Assembly (NCBI GenBank): GCA_030407315.1 | Contig: JALQPE010001715.1 | Span: 25,559 to 89,558, forward strand | Direction: 5' to 3' | Length of the DNA stretch: 64,000 bases | DNA from: Asparagopsis taxiformis | Lineage: Eukaryota; Rhodophyta; Florideophyceae; Bonnemaisoniales; Bonnemaisoniaceae | Part shown: positions 22,431 to 34,040 of the stretch, piece after piece | Layout: each line of letters opens with the position of its first letter | Position numbering within the stretch: position 1 is the stretch's first letter | Position numbers and translations under genes: made by a program | The notes under the pieces: model-generated | Database searches by the model: none | What the model was told of the DNA's origin: nothing | What the model saw: the letters and a program-made list of their open reading frames with translations, nothing else

Positions 22431-23250
22431 TCTTCTGCGCTCGAGTCCTGGCTCACAAATCTGCAAGGTAGCCCATGCCACAAGTTGCGTCAGCTGAGAC
22501 CACCACCCAGTCGATCCCACGCATTGATCGCCATGGCATTGAGCGGTGACTGGAATGCTAGACACGCGTTACTTACGGGCTGGAGGATGTGTGGATCCAC
22601 GTTTCTAGCAAACAGTGCGTCGAGCTGGATATCGCAATGGCCAGCTTTGTTAACCACAAATAGCTGCACTGTTTTCGAGCGCCCTGAGGATCCAGGCGAT
22701 TTGTGCTCAGTCAGTATTGATGTGCTCCAGCAAGCCGGACTGCATGTGAGCAACAGCTTTGCCACGCAGAACGAATTGCACGCCGTCTCTGTATTCACGA
22801 TTGTTACCTCAGTACATTAGCAGAGCTCCATGAATGGTGATTTCTCACCAGGTTACCTTCCTGAAATGCGTAGATTCCACACCTCTGCTACTACTGGTGA
22901 TTCTACGATCATCTCTTTGTACATATCAGTTACAGGTAGACAGTAGCATTGGAAATCCAGTCTACCTCTAGAACGTCATCTATATTCCATCCAGTGTGTC
23001 CCGATGATCGCCGTAAGTAATCAACTTTTTCAGATTTAATGGAGATACAAAACGCAAGATTGGAAGAACCCAACACTACCTACTACTCATCCAAACTCCA
23101 GCGTCACATGCGTTTCCCCGCCGTTCGGACTCTGAACTCCCTTGCTATTCTAAAACCACACTCAACTAGTCCAATCTAATAAAGAACAACAGCACATGGC
23201 ACAGAAAAGTTGGAGTTCGATTGTTCCTTTTATTATTTATAAACACCAAG
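22431..23250. other. Intergenic stretch
   Basis: Overlapping opposite-strand frames of about 100 codons at 22485-22820 show no recognisable motif, and neither strand is preferred. Nothing supportable. Confidence 0.3.
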
Positions 23251-23643
23251 CTATTCAACGGAAGCTGATTGCATAGCTGAGCACAATCCACCTAGTGCAG
23301 CACACCCTTCTTCCACCTCTGCTGTATTCCTAAGCAAGGTCACCAGCACTCTTTTGTAGGAGGCAAGCGAAAGGTCAAACTCTAGGACCATGTCACTTTT
23401 GTTGCATTCCTTGCCGGCTTGTTGCTTTAGCCTGGCATAGTCTGCATGGCAGACCTCGAGTTCCTTGCTCCACTCCGCAAACGACAACTGCATGGATTGC
23501 AGATGTTTTGTGAGGAGCCTAGTGGCTCTTTTCTCGGCTTTGCCAGCAGCCTTTCTCACCCGTTTGGTGCGCTGGAAGCGAGAAGCTTCCCTGGCCGCTG
23601 AGTGGGCCTTCTGGATCGCATTTTCCAGGCGCATGGACTTCAT
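23251..23643 (-). CDS. Small basic helical protein, paralogue 2
   Basis: 130 codons from ATG 23643. About 60 percent of residues match the protein at 18479-18991 by eye across the shared 115 residues, including KRVRKAAGKAEKRATRL and ASYKRVLVTLLRNTAEVEEG. It ends CSAMQSASVE, which is probably the original length of this family. A lysine/arginine-rich helical N-terminal half suggests nucleic-acid or nuclear association, but this is only composition. It lies 1.0 kb downstream of the intact WD40 gene on the same strand. Confidence 0.65.
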   Translation of the reverse strand: MKSMRLENAIQKAHSAAREASRFQRTKRVRKAAGKAEKRATRLLTKHLQSMQLSFAEWSKELEVCHADYARLKQQAGKECNKSDMVLEFDLSLASYKRVLVTLLRNTAEVEEGCAALGGLCSAMQSASVE

Positions 23644-24680
23644 GATGGAGTATTTTGGAGAGTCTGGAATGGAGTTTGGAAAGAGGGTTTGGAAGTGTTG
23701 AAGGTGGATGAGGGTGGACTGGGAGGCTATTGGAATGAGGATATTGAATATGTACTGGAAAGGATTGCAAAGCGACTCTGACTCTCTGTAATGGAAATAT
23801 TTAGGTGGGTGCTGAATGTCATGGGGAGGGAGAGGGTTGCGTCACGAATCAGGGGCGCATGAATGGGAAATGTGGGGCAATGAGATTGATGCTGAGTGAA
23901 TGAATGGTTTGATAATTTGTGCGAAAGGGGATACAGGTTGTTCAACATGCACGAAATGAGGCGAGAGGAGACTATGGGATGAATATTTTGAGCAGGATGA
24001 ATTGCATTGGGAATGGTGTGTGGTGAAATGAGAGGAATTGATAGGGATCAGTATCAGCCTTACTGTTTCACATGATGGAGCTGACAAGAAAGTCATTGAG
24101 TCTGGAGTACTTGAGCGGAATTGGAGAGCGGGTGAAATTACTCCATTCGGCAAAATGCAACATCACCCAGGACAATCTAAACGTGAATCCCCACGCTAAG
24201 CTATTAGATAGGCTCTGGTGCTGACCACGATTGATTATGTTTGATTCCTCAACTTTTCTGAAGATGAGTCTCGTCTGTCGAGAGGAAGCAGTAGGACAAG
24301 TATGATAGGAAATCTTGAAACTGTCGGGCGCGTTCTCGTGTCTGGGAATTTATTTGATCAAACGCTGTACACGTTTACACTTGGCATTGGCTGTTGTATC
24401 CTATAATGGAATATATTTTCAGCCTCACTACCTCTTTCCATTCCACAGTGCCCGCCATGTTTCTAATTGATCGATCTCCCACACTAAATTTAATTCGTTT
24501 CCACGCCCCTCAATTGGTAATTCAACTCCATCCACACCCATTACAGCCCACATTCCCACCCGCAGACTAAACACGTGCCATATCCTCCTTCGCTGTTTCT
24601 TCTACTCCTCCACTCCTATTCGACAGTTCCCAAACCCTTGTGCAAATAATAAATATTTTCATTTCCATTCTTCTACTCTC
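23644..24680. other. Intergenic stretch between the small gene and WD40 gene
   Basis: AT-rich, no gene seen. A thymine/cytosine-rich stretch at 24480-24700 precedes the WD40 stop codon and may be its 3' untranslated region. Confidence 0.3.
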
Positions 24681-25862
24681 TCATGCTACATTCAGTCGTT
24701 CAAACCTCACCACCCTCCCCTCTTCCGCTCTACCACCCACGCCCTCCTTTCCACTCACACTCCACACAAACACACCCGTGGCCAGTGCGATCAGCGATTT
24801 CCCGTCCGCACTCATTCGCAGGGAGCACACATTTCGCATACGCTCGTGCTGCAATTCACCGACGAATTTCACTCCGTCATCTAGGTTGCTAACGTCCCAC
24901 ACGCAGATTCGCTCACTGCCGCCGGAGTACAACAGCTTGCTGTCCGTGCTGAAAACAACTGACAACGCACTGCCATAATGTCCTCTGAGCGGGGCGAATA
25001 CCTGCTTGCGCGTGCGCACGTCCCAGATACGCACACTGCCATCGTATGAAGCTGAAGCGACCAGCTGTCCGCACTCGCTGGCGGCTAAACCATATAGCGA
25101 CATGGTGTGTCCGACAAGCGCCTCACCCACTGACTGCAACGTCTGGGCATCCCAAATTCGTGCAGAGCAATCGGCCGATGCAGACACAACAACGGATCCG
25201 TTGGCGGCCACGACGAGCGAGCGTACCGTTTTCGCGTGTGCCCTGACCGCGCTGACGATGCTGACCGTGTTGAAGATGTCGTCGCTGGAAAGGTCGATAA
25301 GCAGGAGCAGGCCAGATGTGGTGCCAACCACTGCTCGGTCTGACGAGACGATCTGCATGCACTCAACATAGTCGTCGCGACCAGTTCCGGGGATGTGGAA
25401 CCAGCGAGTGAGCTTGTAGTTGTTCCAGATGATGAAGATTCCAGAAGAATCGCAGGAAACAATGTGGCCTGGCTGACGGACACAAATGGCAACAATGGCG
25501 TTGTCCTCGTGGCCATGGAGGGCCTGAGTCTGGCGACCAGTGCAGAGCGAAACGACTCGCATCTCGCCCCTGCAGGCTCCGAGGATAATCGAGTCGGCAG
25601 TATTGGCGAGCTCTATGTGTCGGGGCCAGTAGTCGACCGAAAAGACGTTTGTCAACTCTGGTAACATGGGCTTGTAGCGAACGATGGGCGTAGGAAGCTT
25701 GGATCGTGGCGGATGATTGGCATTGGAGCTGGTGTTTTCCAAGCTCTGAAGTATGCCATCTTGATTAACGGAAGATCGCGGTGGTGTGGAAGACACTCTG
25801 GAACCTCGCGCAATGGACAGTATGGCTTGTACAAGACCGACCAGGATAGAAAAGCCAAACAT
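24681..25862 (-). CDS. WD40-repeat protein, intact paralogue 2
   Basis: 393 codons from the ATG at 25862 (MFGFSILVGLVQAILSIARG). The frame extends 12 codons further up without an ATG. The hydrophobic first 20 residues could be a signal or membrane anchor. About six WD40 repeats follow a low-complexity linker: SIILGACRGEMRVVSL, GHEDNAIVAICVRQPGHIVS, GTTSGLLLLIDL, VSASADCSARIWDAQTLQSV, SASYDGSVRIWDVRT, YSGGSERICVWDV. The propeller resembles those at the C-terminus of NB-ARC/NACHT-type proteins, and a decayed NB-ARC/WD40 gene lies 4 kb away, so it may be a detached propeller. Substrate or partner unknown. Confidence 0.8.
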   Translation of the reverse strand: MFGFSILVGLVQAILSIARGSRVSSTPPRSSVNQDGILQSLENTSSNANHPPRSKLPTPIVRYKPMLPELTNVFSVDYWPRHIELANTADSIILGACRGEMRVVSLCTGRQTQALHGHEDNAIVAICVRQPGHIVSCDSSGIFIIWNNYKLTRWFHIPGTGRDDYVECMQIVSSDRAVVGTTSGLLLLIDLSSDDIFNTVSIVSAVRAHAKTVRSLVVAANGSVVVSASADCSARIWDAQTLQSVGEALVGHTMSLYGLAASECGQLVASASYDGSVRIWDVRTRKQVFAPLRGHYGSALSVVFSTDSKLLYSGGSERICVWDVSNLDDGVKFVGELQHERMRNVCSLRMSADGKSLIALATGVFVWSVSGKEGVGGRAEEGRVVRFERLNVA

Positions 25863-26480
25863 AGCTGTGATGCTTTGGTGTGCAGAAAGCTGGAACAATG
25901 AAGTGGCGAGAGTGATAAAGAGTGCTGCTGGTGGCGGTTACTGGCGTTTTAGGGAAACTTGAGCAGAGTGAAGAGGTGAGTGTGGAAGGGTTTGGGCGCC
26001 TTTGGTATAGCTTGTAGGTTGCTGAGCATCAGGCAGAGGAGGGATATGAGTGGGCATGGTTTGTGGTGATTTCAATGTGGTAAAGTATTTGAGAATCAGT
26101 GGACATGGAGGGATGGAACTCGCAGTAGACTGAGACACATAACCACAAAACGATGGAGGAGATGAGGAAGGGGAGCATCGTAAGTTCACACGAAAGAGAA
26201 CATGCGGATGAAACTGCTGCATGTTCCGGAATGACAATCGGAGGAGCCATGATGGGAGAGTGTGACGGTGTCGGGTCTGCCGGAATTGGGCGTACCAGGA
26301 ACTGTGGTGACCTGGGGTGGAAAATTTTTGAGTGAAGCGAGAGTTGATGGGAGACAAAATCACGCGCTGATGGACAACAACTGTTTGCATTGGAATTTGT
26401 TCACCGAATGACAGAGAATCGCGGAGGTGAACAGCATTGGAGTCTGGATCTGGGCTCGCACAGATCTCGATAGGGCTAAT
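25863..26480. other. 5' flank of WD40 paralogue 2
   Basis: Aligns with 21285-21900. Frames are broken differently in the two copies, so this is untranslated or promoter sequence. Confidence 0.5.
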
Positions 26481-26648
26481 CCGATCAACTTAATCATTGT
26501 CGGCACTGCAGTTACACGAGCTATTTCGCATCATCGGCATATTGATGCAGTTTGATTACTGAAAAGTAAACGGCGAAGGGACAATAGTTGTTCAATTCCA
26601 ACGGTATAACGAAGTACATTGCCAGATAGAGGAAACAAAGACCCGCAG

Positions 26649-27041
26649 CTACGCAGCATTTTGTGATGTATATTGGCGCACAGCCTTTATGAAAACATCT
26701 TTCGACCCAAAACAAGATTGGAGGACGATTGCAAGGCCCAGTTGCGAGCCGGTGATGAATGCTACATTGTCCGCCTCTGGCAGTTCGAAGCCGGAGGCTA
26801 ATTTGAAGAAGTGGGGGGACAAACGCGAAAGCAGCTCTGGTGAGGACTGGTTGACGGTGACTGGGCGATGGGTAGAGGCAAGATGGACAAAACTGCGAGG
26901 ACGGTGTACGTGGATTTTGGGAGGGCCAAAGACGATTGTAATTGGGATGCTTGCGTGTGCCAGTTGCTTGTGAATGTCTAGATGGTGAGGGTGTTTGGTG
27001 ATCGGAAAGACATTGAGGAGTGCTAGTATCGGTGAAGACAT
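26649..27041 (-). CDS. Hypothetical protein, 130 aa
   Basis: ATG at 27041, one uninterrupted frame to 26649, MSSPILALLNVFPITKHPHH at the start and GFELPEADNVAFITGSQLGL near the end. No domain recognised. Base composition is closer to the neighbouring coding genes than to the AT-rich spacers. It lies 270 bp from the tRNA gene. It may equally be a chance frame. Confidence 0.35.
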   Translation of the reverse strand: MSSPILALLNVFPITKHPHHLDIHKQLAHASIPITIVFGPPKIHVHRPRSFVHLASTHRPVTVNQSSPELLSRLSPHFFKLASGFELPEADNVAFITGSQLGLAIVLQSCFGSKDVFIKAVRQYTSQNAA

Positions 27042-27308
27042 AAATGCTAAGATGGACGCTCTTTAGATCGTCTCCTTATCTTATCATTGCGCGCGCGGAG
27101 GAATGAGGTAGTGTGCGAAAGATGGAACACAGGCGGCATAGAATTACAAGTGGAGGACGAGGAGAACTGGACTGGTTACGGTCATTGGTGTGATGTTACG
27201 TGGAGCGCTTACCTGTCGGAGTGATTCGCCAATGGGCCCACTCCATGGAGGTTGAAATGGGCAAAAAGACTCTCGCACTCTGCCATCGGAGGAGATGAGC
27301 GGGAAGTA

Positions 27309-27399
27309 GGGTCCGGCGTGAGTCGAACACGCGACCTATCGATCTGCAGTCGATTGCTCTCTCGTGCTTCCGTTCTCCGTACCACTGAGCTACGAACCC
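27309..27399 (-). tRNA. tRNA-Cys(GCA) with a 20-nt insert in the D arm
   Basis: Minus-strand cloverleaf: acceptor GGGTTCG (27399-27393) pairs with CGGACCC (27315-27309); D stem GCTC/GAGC; anticodon stem ATCGA/TCGAT around loop CTGCAGA (anticodon GCA); variable AGGTC; T stem GCGTG/CACGC around TTCGACT. The D loop AGTGGTA is followed by 20 extra bases (27379-27360) before the 3' D strand. Removing them leaves a 71-nt canonical tRNA. D-arm ectopic introns are known from red algae such as Cyanidioschyzon merolae; that this insert is excised is inferred. Confidence 0.9.
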
Positions 27400-28112
27400 C
27401 TTCACTGCGACGCACGTACTGCAACAGTCGGAAGCTCTGAGTATTGAGTCGTGAGTTCTCTCTTCACACTGATACGTTCATCTCCTGCTAATGAAAGCCC
27501 CGCTACCATTCTTCCAGGCGGACACATCTTGAGCTTTACAATTCCTATCATTCTATGCGCTCTCAACTTAACTTTCGACTCCCCAGTACAGCGCTGGCGT
27601 ATCATGATTATTTATTTTCACCACAATACCTTGCTCCTCTTCGAAAATTCCATACCGCTGCATCTCCAACTCATAACATGATCCTTTTTGTTTCTAGCAG
27701 CCAAAAGCTCGCAAAAGAACAAGCGGCTCATATGTAAACTAGAGAAAAACCTATGTGCCATCCAATGTAGCACTCTAGGCAGCGTGAGCATTTGAACTCC
27801 TAGATGTTCTATGTTAATTTAAAGCTCAATTACTGCAGAATGGACTCCACCAAGTGCTCATCTGCAGTCGAAAGTTCTCGCTCTCGACATTGACGTGGAC
27901 AAGACACCACATCATTGCCTTTCTCTGCTACGACACTAAAAGAAGGATTTTTAAGCCGTTCGTGACTCGAAAGAGTTGATGAAACTAGCGATCGCTGCGG
28001 GAAAATGCTTCTCTACGAACTGTACCAGATCCGATCCGATCTGGTCAGTCTAAAACTAAATCCAAAGAGAAACAACGCAAAACAATTTGGATACAAGTTT
28101 CCGTTTATTCAT
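27400..28112. other. Intergenic stretch
   Basis: No gene supported. A run of plus-strand open frame at 27451-27681 lacks motifs. Confidence 0.3.
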
Positions 28113-28472
28113 TCATTCGTCACTCATTACATGACTACAAAAACGATTCTGGCCACAATCAATGCAACCTTCACCATCATATGTAGGGATGCTACGCATC
28201 CGCGACAAGAAGGATTCGATATCCAAGACGTGCTCCCAAAGCGCATACCACGCTTCGCGACCGCGCGACATGAGCTGGAAGATGAAGTGATGCATTCTTC
28301 TCAGACTCTCTGCCGTGGGAGCACCTTCCTGTCCTACGTCGTCATTGACTCGCGAAAGATTTCTCAGAAACCACTGTATTTCTTCGAGATCTTCGCGGAG
28401 TCGCTGCTCGTTGGGTAGGACAGGGGAGGGGAAGTCTTCACGAGCTTGTGTTTGTCCACTGTTCCTAGCCAT
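28113..28472 (-). CDS. Hypothetical protein, 119 aa
   Basis: ATG at 28472 (MARNSGQTQAREDF) selected over upstream open frame because the longer part is thymine/cytosine-rich leader. The protein is charged and helical (LREDLEEIQWFLRNLSRV) and ends with CIDCGQNRFCSHVMSDE, where CxxC plus C-x-H could bind a metal. No family recognised and no paralogue in the window. Confidence 0.5.
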   Translation of the reverse strand: MARNSGQTQAREDFPSPVLPNEQRLREDLEEIQWFLRNLSRVNDDVGQEGAPTAESLRRMHHFIFQLMSRGREAWYALWEHVLDIESFLSRMRSIPTYDGEGCIDCGQNRFCSHVMSDE

Positions 28473-29639
28473 TTTGATAGTATGGACTTTTTTCTGGCAG
28501 TTGTGGAGAGAATTAACAGCAAGCTTGAGAAGTTTTGGGGAGAAGGGAGGGCAAGGGGATGGATTGTTGGATTGGTATTTATTTATACGGGAGAAGGGGA
28601 GGCATTGGGGGATCAGTCGTGTGGTCGTTGTGTGAGTGGCAGGCACACAGGTTGACTGAAAATGTAACCTTTCTTTGTTCAATGCAATGTAGCGCGCTTG
28701 ATTGTATGGGTGAATGTGTAATTATTTTGCACTATAGCTTGTGGAGGCAGGTGAGAGGTGCGATTGCTAGCGGGAGTGAGGAGTGGGTGAGTTACAATAT
28801 TCACAATGTGGAAGCATAGAAGAGAGGGGAGGGATGGAAAAACACAATCGTATTGCATTGCATTGTTGACAAGTAGAAGGAGAAGTGAATGATGATATGG
28901 ATGGATGTGAAGATTAGTAAATGGTGGAGTGAATAGATGAGATTTCCTGTCTACTGTTGTTTGAATTAGATGCTGTAGGTCTGCGTCCATGTTGGCGGGG
29001 AGGAAATATCAGAGTGGGAAAGAGCTTTGCATTATGTGTTGGTAGTACAAACTGTGTCACCTATCATTATGCTATAGCAGATTAAGAGAGAGCACAGTAC
29101 CGTTGGGCGGGGGTGGAGGCATGGTGCGGACAGGGGCGGTGCTGTTTCACTAATTTGACATTACAGCACACCAGAGGGCGGGTGGGCGTGCAGTCATCAG
29201 GGAAGAAATGTCGCGACATCAGCAAACAACTGATCAGATTGGTCTAGCTAGATGAAATGATAATCTGTGAACGGGATAGTATCGGAAGGTTATTGAAGTG
29301 GAGAGGTGAATCGCGAAACTATGACAGGGTGTAGGAGAAGGATTGGTAGAAACATCAATGTGCATGATGCTAGAGGATGATGTGTGGTAGCAGCGTTGGC
29401 TGTGAAGTTGGGAGAGAAACGGGCTACCAGTCCGTCGTACCAACGTGTGTGGATTTTGATGTATGGGGAAATCTCAATTTCAAGCGGTGGCCACTTAATG
29501 TCAGCTGACACCGCATTCGCGTATTCCAAAGGCATTTTAGAGCTGCCTCGCATCAATGTCTTCCGCAATCGAGGATGAGCCACTCCGTTGAGCGTCCAAC
29601 ATGCATCACTTTCAGTCAACCTCACATATCAACCAAACG
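28473..29639. other. Intergenic stretch
   Basis: AT-rich, with low-complexity GGGAG/GGAGG tracts near 28530-28620. No gene supported. Confidence 0.3.
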
Positions 29640-29815
29640 TTCAAACCTCTCTACCTTCTCCATTTCCGAGCTATCCGCGCCCTTCCCACCCACACTCCAC
29701 ACAAACACATCCGTGGCCAATGCGATCAGCGATCTCCCGTCGGCGCTCATCCATAACGAGCGCACATTCCTCATCCGCTCATCCCTTAATTCCACGACGC
29801 ATATGACCCCGCGGC
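29640..29815 (-). pseudogene. Fragment of a WD40 gene (3' end only)
   Basis: The minus strand matches the last about 55 codons of the two WD40 paralogues (24700-24880 and 20160-20300): it reads RMRNVRSLWMSADGRSLIAL and then LATDVFVWSVGG. No propeller remains upstream, so this is a relic of a third copy placed beside the NB-ARC/WD40 pseudogene. Confidence 0.65.
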
Positions 29816-29987
29816 CAAGCCATTAAATCTTCTCAGAAGCCATAGCAATTGCTTCATCGCAACTTGAAAGTTGAGGTGATCATGGGACAGCAGCAATGGG
29901 CGCTCAATCCATTGCCTGGGCCATCCTTCGTGGTGCATTGTATGGTGATTGCAGTTGTTCCCTGTCGAAGAATACTTGGTATCCCAG

Positions 29988-32900
29988 TTACGCAAGCTTT
30001 TCATACACTTCCCGAGCCATGGTATCGCTGTCCGGACCGGCAAGGCCGACGGATACGCTACCCTTGTTCGGTTGATGAGATTGTATGGCAGCGTGTGGTG
30101 TGTTGGATAGAGCTGGTAGTTGCGGCTGAGGCCACTGTTCTAGCTCCGTTTCCGCTGTCACCAGCTGTACATGCTGCAGACCGCCGTCATCCTTTGACGC
30201 CCAGAAGCTTTGTGTAAGCGGAGAGTAGCCCACCTCAAAAGGTGGGTGATCCAGAGTAGCAACAGTGACGGTGCTATTATCGTAGTTGATCTGAATGGCA
30301 TCCGAAAACAGATCTACACTGTCAGCGAGATCGGCGAACAAGCGCAAAGGTCTGTCACGGTGGCCACTCGGCGAAGTGGCAATTTTTTCCAACGCTGGTG
30401 GCGCTTGTGTTGGAGATGAGTCGATATTCCATTGAAACCATCTGGTCAATTTCTCTCCAGTCAAATCTCGTTGGGCGAATACGTCAGCACTGAGAACAGT
30501 TCCTTCTGCATTGAATTGCAGAGTACACATACGGTTGGAGGTACATTTGATGTCGATTGTGCAGCGATTTGGCGCAATGCTCCGCATCTGAAAACGTGTG
30601 CAGCGTGTCGTCACTCGAGACATCGAGAACAAACACAGCGAGGTCTGGAAAAGCGCAGTAAGCGATCAGGTGTGCAGCGTTGGAGATCGCAACTCGACAA
30701 ACGTGCAAATCAAGCTGCAAGGTGTTGATCACGCGATCAATACCATCCACGACATGTTGCACACGTCGGAGCTCTATCAGCTTGGACCTCTGGTTGAAGA
30801 CGACCATGAACGCGCCATCGCACGAAATTGCAAACACTATGACGTCTGGAAGGAACGAAACTTGATCCGAGGACGTGTCGGACACTCGCAAGCGCTGTGT
30901 ATCCCACACCAACCAATTTCCATCGTTGAAAATACCCGCAAATAACCGCGATTCATCATCGCTCAATACGAGCGAAAAACTGACACCAATGCGAGTATCA
31001 AACCACCGACGTATCATACAAACGGTTTTCACGTCGCACACAATCACCTCCTGCCCGCCCGCAGAATACAACACAACCGAAAAAACAGAAAACTTACGTC
31101 CAATCATCGTCCGACAAATCAGCTCCCGTTGTACACTGCACAGACGTACACTTCTGTCCGCAGACGCCGACGCGATCCTCCTTCGTCACCGCTCAGCGCG
31201 ACGCAAGTGGCCAGCGCCGTGTGGCCTGTCAGCCGTCTCCAATCGCTGTGCACGTGTCCAAGTTCCAAACCCGTATCGTTTGATCGGCCAATCCTGACAC
31301 CAGCACTTTCTCGCTCCGTCCAACCGCCAGACAACTCACCGCGTCGCTATGCCCGTCCGCAAACTTGTCCCGACGACCCGTAGATGAACACTCCGCATAT
31401 CGGCAGCAACACCGCGCTTCGCAATTCCTCGCCGAGATGTAGATTCGGTCTGAAAGCACGATGCACACATTTCTTCCTCACGTTCACGACGCCGTTCGCG
31501 AAACAGGAATAGATTTCGCCGTCTATGCAAAGCGCTCTTACAACCTTTTCTCGCCCGTCTAGAACGCATCGCACTTCTCCATCTGTGCTTCCGATGACAC
31601 AAACTTCACCCTTGTAGCCACCGACCACCAGCTCGTCTTTCTTCAGTCCCTTTTTCAGACACATGATGTTCACTGCCGTTACTATCAACCGCTTCAGCTC
31701 GTTGTCGACGCCGCGCAGCACCCCAGCACCAGCCCGGATCCATGGCCGAGCACTGTGTTTTTCGATGCCCCACATCACTCGTCGACCGACACCAGAGTCA
31801 CTGCGCAGCGAGGCAAGCCGTCCGTAGAGCTGGAAGGAACACTCTCGACGGTTTTTCATACAGATTGGCACGAGACATCTCTCCATCGTGTCTATCAGTA
31901 TCCTGATGTCTTCCGAAACCAGGCGTGCGGTTTCGCCGCACTCATTCTCGTCCACGTAATCACGCAGCATGGCGAGGTCGGTCATGATCTTCCGGAATGG
32001 CAGTCTGGTCTCGTCGTTGTTGACATTTTGCATCCACCCATAGTCGGTGAGCAGTTCCAGCGCTTCTGCCCCTCTTCCAGCGCCGAGCATATGCCGCACG
32101 ATATTTTCCGTCATGTAGGTGTCTCCGGCCAGTTTTTGCCATCGCGTAATGGACGTGGACGACTCGGCTGTCGTGTAGTCCTTGTCAACGAGGTTGGCGT
32201 GGTAATCTGTGACTTCGTCTCTTGCCAGGTGCACAGCATAGTCATGAACTAAATCATGGATGCTTAGGACTGCGCTGTTGCTCTTATCAACAGCTGCGTT
32301 GGTAGATGCAATGTTGCTTTCGATCAGAAGGTCTATGCCTTGTTTGGCGTCGTTCTGGTCCAGGTCCCACAGGTTTTGCAGCACGGTGAACGGTACGAAC
32401 GACTTTTTCTGAATTACGCTCAGTGACTGGAAGATTTTCATCAGAGAAATCTTTTCGACGTTCCAATTCTTTCCAGTGGCATCCAAGCTGGATTGCAACG
32501 AGGCGTACAGTCCTGAGAGTTCATCACTCTCGGTGTCACCTAGACGCTGCACGTTTAGTCGCAATGTGTCCCAACACCGAACCCACGCGTCTTCTTTGTG
32601 ACTCTCGCCGAGTTGATCCATTTCACGAAGGACGGATGCCCCTGCGAGACTGAGAATGAGCGGAAGACCGGCGCAGGTCCTGACAATATTTTCCATCGCC
32701 TCCTTGTTTTCACCCAAGAGAGACTGCAGGTTCGACCGTTCTACATCGGCATAGTGGCATAGAATGCTGATTGAACAATTTTTCTATCAGCACGGTGGGT
32801 GGTTTTTGGGAAGCAGACAGACGCTGAAACTCTTTGACAAACTGCGGACAAGTTTCTCGAGCAAACTTCTCCAGTTGGTCTATCAATTTCGAGATGTCGG

Positions 32901-33165
32901 AGTGATGACCGAGAGAAATGAACCATATGCCGTTGCGATATCTGTACCAAATGTCTTGGTCATGGCAGATTTGCTTGAGTATTGTTGTTTTCCAGAACCA
33001 CCCATTCCGACAAGGGCAACCGAGTTGCGTTCAATTGCACGCGATAGCAATTCATATTTCACTTTGCTCTCCGCGGTACCGGATTGATAGGAAAAGTCGA
33101 GGACGGCGGGGAGATTCGGCGGAACATGAAAAGGTTTAGGCTCACTAACTGGTTGGTTAGAATGA
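29988..33165 (-). pseudogene. Decayed NB-ARC (STAND ATPase) / WD40 gene
   Basis: Read from 33165 down, at least five frame changes are needed. Pieces in order: LPAVLDFSYQSGTAESKVKY leading to P-loop GMGGSGK at about 33030, where one A is missing and the frame shifts before TTILKQICHD; a shift near 32745; NB-ARC end with GLPLILSLAGASVLR (the GLPL motif, about 32665); a winged-helix-like section with SIHDLVHDYAVHLARDEV; then WD40 repeats (GLADQTIRVWNLDT, NWLVWDTQRLRVS) down to 29988. P-loop to GLPL is only about 120 codons and no kinase-2 LDD-type motif is visible, so part of the nucleotide-binding core is deleted. Intact relatives (APAF1-like NB-ARC/WD40 proteins) are signalling switches. Introns could explain some shifts but not the missing core. 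Confidence 0.7.
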
Positions 33166-34036
33166 GAAAAAACAGCACCCCATTTTACAATATGTTTCAG
33201 TCGGCAGCAGCACGCGAATTTGGCTCGAGCTGATGAGGGGATTTGGCGAGCGCTGAACGATGTAGCTGTTGGCGGCCTGCGTGAGAGGGGTATGCAGTTG
33301 TGAGTGGCAGACTGAAACGCTGCGTTTTCAGGAGCAAGTGGCGGGAATAGAACTGCGCGGTTTCGACTCGACTGTGAGGGCAGTGGATCAACAACGGCGG
33401 GGCAGTGTCCGAGATATGAATAGTACGTCGTAGAACGGCAAACTACACACGGATTTCTGGCGACCTAGACGCTCATGCAACCGAATCGAATGGCAGCAAT
33501 GCGCATGAAGTGGATGCTTGACCAGGTGCATCTTGTCTCATACGCTCAAGAGCCCGCCATATTCACATGATTGTTTCCGGATATTCTGAATTCACGATTA
33601 GTCCTCTTCCTCCTGCTAGCAATGAATAAGTGTAGTCCAAGCTGGATGCTTCGCGTGCGCCAACAACAAAACTGCCTGTTGGACCAGGTTACAATGGTTT
33701 CAAGGCTATGATGAGAAGCATGTGTCCTTACATTATTCAGACAGTCTTGTGACCAAGACTGCCGGGTTTTGAATGGTTCAAGTCGCACTTACTTTTGAGG
33801 ATGGGTCGTTCCATGCATGCGAACCCGGCAAACCCGGGGAGTGGATTTTCTTCCACTGGAACAGAGGCTGACCAATCAGAGCGACTCGTCCTCCGCCAGC
33901 TAGACCTGTGCATGGTCTGAGTGGACCGTGGTCTGGACCAGTCTGTTTGCAAAAAGGCTGATTCCAAGTGATGTCGTCCCGTGATATTCGCGCCAATTCA
34001 AGGACCTTTACGTACCGTGTCCACTTCATACTGTAG
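33166..34036. other. No gene; may include a split Copia LTR at its right end
   Basis: Short frames without motif. The last about 30 bases (TACGTACCGTGTCCACTT) resemble the Copia LTR at 18480-18497 (TACGCACCGTGTCTACTG) and directly precede the piggyBac-like element. Confidence 0.35.
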
Positions 34037-34040
34037 CTAG

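Noticed and set aside
22485..22820. 111-codon plus-strand frame in the host island
   Set aside because: An equally long frame lies on the other strand and neither shows a motif or a paralogue.
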